Assembly (NCBI GenBank): GCA_030612095.1
Contig: JAUWOO010000055.1
Location: 1 to 10,479 of the forward strand
DNA length: 10,479 nt
Direction: 5' to 3'
From: Thermoplasmatota archaeon
Lineage (GTDB): Archaea; Thermoplasmatota; E2; DHVEG-1
Positions 1 through 5,143 of the stretch are shown in pieces; within the stretch, counting starts at the first letter, position 1, and every line of letters starts with the position of its first letter. Below the pieces are notes generated by a model. The model searched no databases. It was not told the origin of the DNA and was given only the letters and a program-made list of their open reading frames with translations. Position numbers and translations under genes: made by a program.

Positions 1-35
1 GTCAACAAACTTCCAAATATAATTTTCTTTTTCAT
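1..35 (-). CDS. N-terminus of a probable secreted or membrane protein, cut by the window edge
   Basis: Only 11 full codons are visible, reading MKKKIIFGSLL and then leaving the window. Three lysines followed by a hydrophobic run is the look of a signal peptide or a first membrane helix. A GGTGA lies four bases before the ATG, and a TATA-like stretch lies about 20-30 bases before it, so both a promoter and a possible ribosome site support a real start. It would be transcribed in the same direction as the lysine genes, but more than 200 non-coding bases and its own promoter make it a separate unit. The product cannot be named from this stub. Confidence 0.5.
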   Translation of the reverse strand, partial: MKKKIIFGSLL

Positions 36-54
36 TTTTTCACCAAAATATAAT

Positions 55-68
55 TTTTATATAATATA
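55..68 (-). promoter_or_regulatory. TATA-like box for the left-edge gene
   Basis: On the minus strand this reads TATTATATAAAA. Its centre lies about 25-28 bases before the ATG at 35, the normal distance from an archaeal TATA box to the transcription start. The transcript would therefore begin almost at the start codon. The surrounding sequence is very AT-rich, so chance matches are common. Confidence 0.4.
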
Positions 69-192
69 GAGTGCGATATATTAATTTAAATGTTTCGCTT
101 TACATAATACGTTCTTTACGACATGTATTACAAACCATATTGATTAATACTTTATCATTACTCTATACATCTCATAAAAACTGAATCATTAT

Positions 193-202
193 AAAAGAAA
201 AA
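193..202 (-). terminator. possible oligo-T terminator after the lysine gene pair
   Basis: On the minus strand, about 55 bases past the saccharopine dehydrogenase stop codon, there is a T5-C-T4 tract. Archaeal RNA polymerase commonly stops at such T-rich tracts without a strong hairpin, and I see no clear stem before it. The region is AT-rich overall, so this is a weak call. Confidence 0.25.
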
Positions 203-257
203 TGCACTTTCAAAAGGAATGTAGATGCAAAGAGGAATATTGAAGAATTTGATCATA

Positions 258-1586
258 TCAGGAATCCAATACCTCTGTTTTCTCATCGAATTTTATATCC
301 ATCTCTTCAAGTTCATCAAGAATCGGGTTGTAAATCTCTGGGATCACTGGGATGTGTGTTCCAGTTATATCAATTTTTCCTTCTAGAATCATTTTTACTG
401 CAATCGCTGCGGGAAGCGCAACAGTTCGGGCAACTGCAGAATCTCCATTTAGTATACCATAGTCGAGCAATGTAGAAGTGATGTACTCTTTTTTGGATGG
501 ATATTCTGCAACGAATTCATGATGCATCACAATCATATCTATTTCTTTTTTATCCAGAGACATTTTTTCCAGGGTTAACACATTAAGATAGTCTAGTGGA
601 TTATCCTTATCTTTTGGCAGTGGTTCGTTACCAAAAAGACCAAGCCATTCGAGTCGTTTGATAACTGCAGAATAGACCTCCAACCCAAGGAATGATGCTG
701 TTGCCTTTGGAAGATTTTCATCTTGCCCTACGCCAATAAGATACCTTGTAAGATCACTATAGGTTTTACCGCAAAATTCCTCTGGGGACTCTTCAGTAAG
801 CCAGCCCAGTGCCACAATCTTTCTCATTGTCTCGCACCATCCAGTCATCCTAAACGTTCCACGATATACGGTATCTGCATCTTTTAACCCGTAGATGTCC
901 TTGTACGGAACCGAATTTCTGTTAGGATAGTTTTCAAATGTTCCAATACCTGGAACATCCTGGAGTGTGTAATTTTCAAAGAGTTGTTCACCTGGGTATG
1001 ATACCTCTTTCCCATCTTGCAACCATTTTGAAGGATTACGAGAAGCAAGAAGAACTCCGCGAGGAGACCATGAGAACTTGTATCCAAACGGGTTGGTGTT
1101 TGCTTCATGAGATGGAAGAGCACCGGTTGTTGATCTAAAGCTAACAATCTTTCCCCCTTTGCTTTCAACATCATGGATTACCCTCATCGCAGACATATGA
1201 TCAATACCTGGATCAAGTCCACTCTCACTTAGAAGAATGACTCCCGCATCTTTTGCTTTGTCATCAAGTTTGTGCATTTCATCGCTAACATATGAGGTGG
1301 TCACCAGGTGTTTTTTATGTTTTATACAAAGTTTTGCAACTTTAACGTGATATGCATATGGTAAAAGGCTGACAGTCACATCTGACTCAGAAACCAATTT
1401 TTCCAACTGAGCATCATCAGAAACATTTAATGCCTCTGCCTCTCCCCTTTTATGAGAATCTATTATTTTTTCGGCTTTGCTAACTGTTCTGCTTGCCATT
1501 TTCACATAATAATCTGGTTGGTCCAAAAAATACCTTACCAGAGGTTTAGAAACCATTCCTGCCCCAAGAACTAATATCCGCTTCAT
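258..1586 (-). CDS. Saccharopine dehydrogenase (glutamate-forming; SDH half of AASS/LKR-SDH)
   Basis: In the saccharopine pathway this 442-residue cytosolic enzyme oxidises saccharopine with NAD(P)+ to aminoadipate semialdehyde and glutamate. A Rossmann fold opens the protein, with GAGMVSKP at residues 8-15. Segments I recognise from the SDH half of animal and plant LKR-SDH follow in order: SLLPYAYH (73-80), GLDPGIDHM (123-131), GYKFSWSPRGVL (168-179), YPNRNS, and a C-terminal EKMSLDKKEIDMIVM stretch. The length fits a free-standing SDH domain. The ATG is supported by GGGAG about nine bases upstream. The reductase gene ends 51 bases upstream on the same strand, so the two are probably co-transcribed. 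A TATA-like run over the reductase stop codon (about 1637-1645) could add an internal promoter. Lysine breakdown is the usual role of this type, though the reactions are reversible. A generic saccharopine dehydrogenase-like protein is less likely because the matches extend through the whole chain. Confidence 0.88.
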   Translation of the reverse strand: MKRILVLGAGMVSKPLVRYFLDQPDYYVKMASRTVSKAEKIIDSHKRGEAEALNVSDDAQLEKLVSESDVTVSLLPYAYHVKVAKLCIKHKKHLVTTSYVSDEMHKLDDKAKDAGVILLSESGLDPGIDHMSAMRVIHDVESKGGKIVSFRSTTGALPSHEANTNPFGYKFSWSPRGVLLASRNPSKWLQDGKEVSYPGEQLFENYTLQDVPGIGTFENYPNRNSVPYKDIYGLKDADTVYRGTFRMTGWCETMRKIVALGWLTEESPEEFCGKTYSDLTRYLIGVGQDENLPKATASFLGLEVYSAVIKRLEWLGLFGNEPLPKDKDNPLDYLNVLTLEKMSLDKKEIDMIVMHHEFVAEYPSKKEYITSTLLDYGILNGDSAVARTVALPAAIAVKMILEGKIDITGTHIPVIPEIYNPILDELEEMDIKFDEKTEVLDS

Positions 1587-1637
1587 ATTTTCTAACTCCC
1601 TTATGTTATAGAACCGTTGAGGGCGAACAGAATTTCC

Positions 1638-2936
1638 TTATATATATCTGTCGATGTACTGATAGTCAGGCGTGAGTTTACCATGATGAAGGATAACTGC
1701 CTTTTTTATTGCATATGGAAGCTTGCAATCATCAAAATCTTTGGTAAAATCAGCCTTTGCAATCTCTGGTATAAAGTCAAAAAGTGCGGTACTGAATACA
1801 TGTGATGATTCTCTTGGTAGTTCGCATGGAAGATTGTCGACCCCCATAATAACAATACCTTTTCCTTCAACTCCCGCTTTTATCGAATCTGTTTTTGGAT
1901 TGTATATAAATGAGGGAGTATCTGGAGTGGTTGATTTTTCAGTAAATTCAATTGCCCCATTAATATCTATACTTATATCCCCAATTACCTGGAGTTTATA
2001 ACTCACATCATAATCCTTTTTTATAAATTCCTTGGTGATAAGTCGAGGATATTTAATATCCCAGTAGATGCAGTTCATGAGCATTGTTAAATCAGGAACA
2101 TACTTTTCAAAGACGGATCTGTATTTCTCTGGATGATTATAGTAATCCTGAATTTCAAATGTATTACCTGATGAAATTGGTTCTACCATGTCTTCTTCCT
2201 TGAATACCACCTTGTAAATACAACGATCTGAGGGATTATCATAAATATCTTTGATTTCTTTTGGAGAAATCTCCTTTACGGGCAGAATGTCAAGGATTTC
2301 CTGGGCACCCTTTGACACATTACCGTATCCGGCAAATCCAACTACAAGAGGTGTTAACGATTTTGGAATGCCATCTTTCTTTATCTTCTCTCCACCCTCC
2401 TTCAAATGTTTATTTGCATCATCCAGATCCTTGTAATGGATTGTTTGTTTTATTTCATTAAATGGTGTGTCTATGTTCTGAGATTTCAACCTTTGTCCAA
2501 ATGACCAAAGTGTATCAATCATTCCAGCAAGTCCTGCAAATCTACCAAAGAAAACAAGACGGAATCCTCTCTCGTCAACTATTCTTTCATAATCAATAAG
2601 ATTACAGCCAAGATCCATCATTTTCCTTAGCATAGGCATATTGTATTCCTGCCCCTTGATTGTATGGGAAAAAAATACGTATGTTTTCCTAGACTCAAAG
2701 AAATCGATGGGTATCTCTTTTACAGCAAAAACAATCGGACAGGATGAAACATCCTCCTTAACAATTGCACCTGCCTTGACATACTCATCATCTGAATAAG
2801 TACGTATTTTTGATGGTTGAATTATTGTTTCAATACCATGTTCCTCTTTAAACTTCTTGACATGCTCTGGGATTAACGGGACTCTTGCTTCCCACTTGTT
2901 TTTATCTTCTCTCCGGATACCTAACATAAAGCTCAT
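1638..2936 (-). CDS. Lysine-ketoglutarate reductase (saccharopine-forming; LKR half of AASS/LKR-SDH)
   Basis: This 432-residue enzyme condenses lysine with 2-oxoglutarate and reduces the product with NADPH to saccharopine, the substrate of the gene just downstream. The N-terminal part shows the alanine-dehydrogenase-like fold with IRREDKNKWEARVPL (7-21), RKTYVFFSHTIKGQE (83-97) and LIDYERIVDERG (113-124). The nucleotide-binding glycine motif is GYGNVSKG (203-210). Further blocks I recognise from the animal enzyme are NCIYWD (288-293), IGDISIDINGAIEF (318-331) and GVDNLPCELPRESS (365-378). It spans the whole LKR region and ends where the SDH half begins in the fused eukaryotic protein. The first ATG is chosen because GGAGG lies seven bases before it; the methionine at residue 4 would be 16 bases away. 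A TATA-like box in the 72-base gap behind the preceding gene suggests an own promoter. Confidence 0.9.
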   Translation of the reverse strand: MSFMLGIRREDKNKWEARVPLIPEHVKKFKEEHGIETIIQPSKIRTYSDDEYVKAGAIVKEDVSSCPIVFAVKEIPIDFFESRKTYVFFSHTIKGQEYNMPMLRKMMDLGCNLIDYERIVDERGFRLVFFGRFAGLAGMIDTLWSFGQRLKSQNIDTPFNEIKQTIHYKDLDDANKHLKEGGEKIKKDGIPKSLTPLVVGFAGYGNVSKGAQEILDILPVKEISPKEIKDIYDNPSDRCIYKVVFKEEDMVEPISSGNTFEIQDYYNHPEKYRSVFEKYVPDLTMLMNCIYWDIKYPRLITKEFIKKDYDVSYKLQVIGDISIDINGAIEFTEKSTTPDTPSFIYNPKTDSIKAGVEGKGIVIMGVDNLPCELPRESSHVFSTALFDFIPEIAKADFTKDFDDCKLPYAIKKAVILHHGKLTPDYQYIDRYI

Positions 2937-2943
2937 AAATAAT

Positions 2944-2948
2944 CCTCC
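2944..2948 (-). promoter_or_regulatory. Shine-Dalgarno site (GGAGG) for lysine-ketoglutarate reductase
   Basis: GGAGG on the minus strand lies seven bases before the ATG at 2936. This is near-ideal pairing with the 16S 3' end and fixes the first methionine as the start rather than the in-frame ATG nine bases later. Confidence 0.75.
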
Positions 2949-2970
2949 AGATAAACCTCATCCCTAAAGA

Positions 2971-2980
2971 TTTTAAATAC
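2971..2980 (-). promoter_or_regulatory. TATA-like box for the lysine-ketoglutarate reductase / saccharopine dehydrogenase pair
   Basis: On the minus strand it reads GTATTTAAAA, in the 72-base gap between the Vms1-like gene and the reductase. A start about 25 bases downstream falls near 2950, just before the GGAGG, giving a short leader that includes the ribosome site. Read-through from the gene upstream is also possible. Confidence 0.4.
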
Positions 2981-3008
2981 ATTATTGTGAGAAATATAAT
3001 ATCTTGTC

Positions 3009-4082
3009 CTATTTGAATCGTAGAATCGCCCCGACATGACCGAGGTTTGCAAGTTCTTTATCATCAGTAAACTCGACATCAGCATCGGTTCTTTCGGCGA
3101 ATTCCAGTATCTCTTCTATGATGTCCACTTCCGATGTTTTTTTACCACAACATGGACATGTTCGTTGGATCCCCTCTTTTACTATCTGACAATTTTCACA
3201 TATCCATCCACGGGGTGTATAGTTTTTTTCTACCAGCAGTAGCTCTACTTGCCCATTCCTAACAGCATCTAAAGTTTCTTTTATACCATAAGCAACAAGC
3301 CCATCTTTCAGTATTTCCGCTTTTAATAGTTTAACGGCCTCCTGACTTTTCAGCTCTTCCCTTTCAGAAATTATATGTTTGGACTTTTTCACGAGTTCGA
3401 CTTCGTCATCGATGTCAATATCAATAATATCAACAACATTATCTTTCAAATTTTTAGGTAGCATTTCTCTGAACTGTAACTTAGCCTGACCTGGACCAGC
3501 AAGGATAATACGTTCGTCTGCCCTTTTTTGAAGTGCTTCCTCTACTTCTGAAAAGAATGCATGTATGGCCCCTCTTCGCAATCTATTGAATCTTGCTTGA
3601 GACCACCCACCTTTCTTGTGCTTATTCATAATATCTGCTGAAAGTTTTTTTGTATGTTCCACTTCACCCATTGACACAGAAAATATCTTTGCGTAGTTTG
3701 AGCTAATCAATAGTAACGTGAAGGACTCCCATTCATCCTGTAGTCTAGCTAGTGGACGTAAGTATGGGGAAGAATCAACAACCATCAGATTCTCAACCTT
3801 TACATGTAGAGGAATATATCTCAGAAAATTATGTTTATGAGAAGCAAAGATAGCAATATTGTCTCCGGTGTTTTTCTTTAGAATATCAAGAATATCCTTT
3901 ACAGTATTTGTGAAATTCTTCAGTTCACCCCTTTTCAGGATAGACTCGCAGGCCTTTATCCTTCTATCAATGAATTTTTTATCCACTGCTCTGCTGATAT
4001 AAAGACTGACAAAACTGTCTTCACTATCTGGATCATACGTCTCTGAAAGATCCCTGATGAACTCACCAAGATTTTCTGACAT
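3009..4082 (-). CDS. Vms1/ANKZF1-like eRF1-fold protein, candidate peptidyl-tRNA hydrolase
   Basis: This 357-residue protein belongs to the eRF1 superfamily but is not a canonical aRF1. The roughly 125 N-terminal residues lack the NIKS stop-codon-reading domain. The middle domain has KHKKGGWSQARFNRLRR (about 154-170), where release factors have KHR-GGQS-RF, then the family's GPGQAKLQFREML (about 196-208). Domain 3 follows with DGLVAYGIKETLDAVRNGQVE, a zinc ribbon (C295, C298, C309, C312) and a closing GHVGAILRF. The tryptophan replaces the GGQ glutamine, but a Q follows two residues later. GGWSQ is what I recall from Vms1-like release factors, which cut peptidyl-tRNA on stalled large subunits using a Q just after GG(W)S. 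The reading frame is open to a TTG at 4094, with ATGs at 4091 and 4082. I chose 4082 because a TATA-like box at 4111-4117 puts the transcript start close to it. Pelota and normal aRF1 are rejected on domain content. The exact substrate is inferred. Confidence 0.75.
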   Translation of the reverse strand: MSENLGEFIRDLSETYDPDSEDSFVSLYISRAVDKKFIDRRIKACESILKRGELKNFTNTVKDILDILKKNTGDNIAIFASHKHNFLRYIPLHVKVENLMVVDSSPYLRPLARLQDEWESFTLLLISSNYAKIFSVSMGEVEHTKKLSADIMNKHKKGGWSQARFNRLRRGAIHAFFSEVEEALQKRADERIILAGPGQAKLQFREMLPKNLKDNVVDIIDIDIDDEVELVKKSKHIISEREELKSQEAVKLLKAEILKDGLVAYGIKETLDAVRNGQVELLLVEKNYTPRGWICENCQIVKEGIQRTCPCCGKKTSEVDIIEEILEFAERTDADVEFTDDKELANLGHVGAILRFK

Positions 4083-4110
4083 GATTATCATCAACAGAAA
4101 AAGAATGTAG

Positions 4111-4117
4111 TTTATAA
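4111..4117 (-). promoter_or_regulatory. TATA-like box for the Vms1-like gene
   Basis: The minus strand reads TTATAAA. A start 25-27 bases downstream falls near 4088, a few bases before the ATG at 4082. No Shine-Dalgarno site is present, so the mRNA would be close to leaderless. Confidence 0.45.
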
Positions 4118-4136
4118 CGTCTTTCTGCCCAGATTT

Positions 4137-4151
4137 TTTACTTTCAGTAAA
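4137..4151. promoter_or_regulatory. inverted repeat between divergent promoters, possible operator
   Basis: TTTACT-TTC-AGTAAA is a perfect six-base inverted repeat with a three-base centre. It lies between the TATA-like boxes of the leftward Vms1-like gene and the rightward nuclease gene, where one dimeric regulator could touch both. Short palindromes are frequent in AT-rich DNA, so the regulatory role is only a possibility. Confidence 0.25.
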
Positions 4152-4161
4152 CCTAAAACAA

Positions 4162-4171
4162 AGAATAAATA
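4162..4171 (+). promoter_or_regulatory. TATA-like box for the membrane Cas4-like gene
   Basis: AGAATAAATA, with its ATAAATA core at 4165-4171, ends 25 bases before the ATG at 4196. This geometry predicts a leaderless transcript and fits the lack of any Shine-Dalgarno site before that ATG. Confidence 0.4.
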
Positions 4172-4195
4172 GTTTGCACGTCTTCGTATGTATTT

Positions 4196-4477
4196 ATGGT
4201 GAGGCGGACAAAACAAACCCAATTTCGCGAATCAGATGTAATCAGCGCCTCAGAAATCGGACAATATCATTACTGCCCCATGGCATGGTATCTTCAAAAA
4301 TGTGGATATGAACCACAATCGCCACTGTTAGAAATTGGTATAAAGAAACATGTGGAACATGGTGATATAATAGATCGTGTGCAGGTCAGTGCAAAAAAGT
4401 CAAAAGTTCTTGCCGCTGCTGGATACATGTTATTGATAGTTGCAGCTTTAATTATCATATTTGAGGTGATTTTATAG
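4196..4477 (+). CDS. Cas4-like nuclease, N-terminal part with first membrane helix (frame broken after it)
   Basis: This 93-residue frame carries the start of a Cas4/RecB-like (DUF83-type) protein. SASEIGQYHYCPMAWYL (17-33) matches the family's opening segment, and C27 would be the first of four Cys that bind an iron-sulphur cluster. KKHVEHGDIID (50-60) matches the usual G/H region after it. A basic KKSK is then followed by a strongly hydrophobic helix at about residues 71-89, and the frame ends in TAG. The rest of the domain lies at once downstream in the -1 frame. The fragment alone lacks every catalytic residue, so it is almost certainly half of one protein of about 271 residues. The start is the ATG 25 bases after a TATA-like box. 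The break could be a true mutation, a missed base in a T run, or a translational device. Confidence 0.7.
   Translation: MVRRTKQTQFRESDVISASEIGQYHYCPMAWYLQKCGYEPQSPLLEIGIKKHVEHGDIIDRVQVSAKKSKVLAAAGYMLLIVAALIIIFEVIL
4463..4470 (+). promoter_or_regulatory. internal Shine-Dalgarno-like octamer at the frame break of the Cas4-like gene
   Basis: GAGGTGAT is an exact eight-base match to the archaeal ribosome-binding consensus. It sits just before the TAG that ends the first half (4475-4477). It also encodes E-V-I in that frame, so it may be coincidence. No ATG, GTG or TTG follows at a suitable distance in the frame of the second half; an ATA at 4474 and an ATT at 4480 are the only near candidates. 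Confidence 0.35.
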
Positions 4478-4545
4478 ATATTTCCATAATATTCAGCCTT
4501 GCTTTACTAGCATTAGCTATCCTGTTTATCTCAATATCAAGGAAG

Positions 4546-5010
4546 ATGAATAGAACCGTTAGCAAGTTAAAAATCAAACATAAAATCCAAGACGGAAAGA
4601 TCATCTACTCCGATTTAAACATGCCTGCAAAACCGTTGTTTTCAAAACGCTATAGAATCAGCGGTAAACCAGATTATATCATAAAAAAAGATGGCCACCA
4701 GATTCCAGTAGAGGTAAAAACTGGGCAGCACCATGAGCCGAAAAAAAACCACGTATTTCAGCTCGCAGCCTACTGTCAGATATTAGAGGAAAATTATGGA
4801 GGTTTCGTACCATATGGAATACTCGTCTACAGCGATACATCTCAACAGTACAAAATACCATTTGGCCCCAAAATAAGATTTGAGCTTGAATCCGCTATAA
4901 AAAAAATGCGGCGCATACTCAAAACAAAGAAAACTGCAAGAAATCACAATGATCTTTACAAATGTAGAAGTTGCTCAATGAGGAGCTATTGCGATAAAAA
5001 GATTATCTAA
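4546..5010 (+). CDS. Cas4-like nuclease, catalytic C-terminal part (second membrane helix lies just upstream in frame)
   Basis: From its first ATG this is 154 residues and holds the PD-(D/E)xK nuclease core. D43 is in SGKPDYII, E56 and K58 are in VEVKTGQ, and the QxxxY-type helix motif is QLAAYC (Q72, Y76). Near the C-terminus C140, C143 and C149 (CRSCSMRSYC) complete a Cas4-type iron-sulphur site with C27 of the first half. The frame is open further upstream, to a TGA at 4462-4464, and that part (4465-4545) encodes a second hydrophobic helix with IIFSLALLALAILFISIS. It cannot be reached by any standard start codon, so translation from 4546 would give an incomplete, non-membrane protein. Joining both halves gives a nuclease carrying a membrane hairpin. 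Cas4 proteins act as DNA nucleases; the role of a membrane-bound one is unknown to me. No CRISPR repeats are nearby. Confidence 0.75.
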   Translation: MNRTVSKLKIKHKIQDGKIIYSDLNMPAKPLFSKRYRISGKPDYIIKKDGHQIPVEVKTGQHHEPKKNHVFQLAAYCQILEENYGGFVPYGILVYSDTSQQYKIPFGPKIRFELESAIKKMRRILKTKKTARNHNDLYKCRSCSMRSYCDKKII

Positions 5011-5026
5011 AACATATAGTTCTGTA

Positions 5027-5050
5027 ATATATACATTCATATATACATTT
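5027..5050 (+). repeat. two tandem 12-base AT-rich repeats
   Basis: ATATATACATTC is followed directly by ATATATACATTT, then by the looser ATGCATTTAA. It lies just after the nuclease stop codon and about 95-115 bases before the start of the secreted protein. It could be a cluster of TATA-like or regulator sites, or simple AT-rich drift. Confidence 0.4.
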
Positions 5051-5107
5051 ATGCATTTAAACTGTTTACACTACAGGAAAACCTGATTACTCTCACAATT
5101 GATATTA

Positions 5108-5115
5108 TTTATATA
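5108..5115 (+). promoter_or_regulatory. TATA-like box for the secreted transglutaminase-like gene
   Basis: TTTATATA centred near 5112 predicts a transcript start around 5137. That would exclude the TTG at 5099 and favour the ATG at 5144 or the one at 5153. Other TATA-like stretches lie upstream, at about 5055-5060. Confidence 0.4.
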
Positions 5116-5143
5116 TCAGGAAACCTATTATAATAATCTCGAT

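Noticed and set aside
36..257. Possible tRNA or small RNA in the left non-coding region
   Set aside because: The region is AT-rich without any cloverleaf, GC-rich stem or TTC-loop signature.
3009..4094. Annotation as canonical peptide chain release factor aRF1, starting at the TTG at 4094
   Set aside because: There is no NIKS or YxCxxxF decoding domain and GGQ is replaced by GGWSQ. The TTG lies upstream of, or at, the predicted transcript start, with better ATGs at 4091 and 4082.
4466..4477. Classic -1 programmed frameshift site
   Set aside because: GTG ATT TTA TAG does not form an X-XXY-YYZ slippery heptamer, and the ribosome-site octamer is too close to the shift point for the known -1 stimulatory spacing. 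Kept only as one of several explanations.
4196..5010. Part of a CRISPR-Cas locus
   Set aside because: The protein is Cas4-like, but no repeat-spacer pattern and no other cas gene is visible in the window.
5099..5143. TTG start for the secreted protein
   Set aside because: It lies upstream of the nearest TATA-like box, has no ribosome site, and would put extra residues before an already adequate signal peptide.
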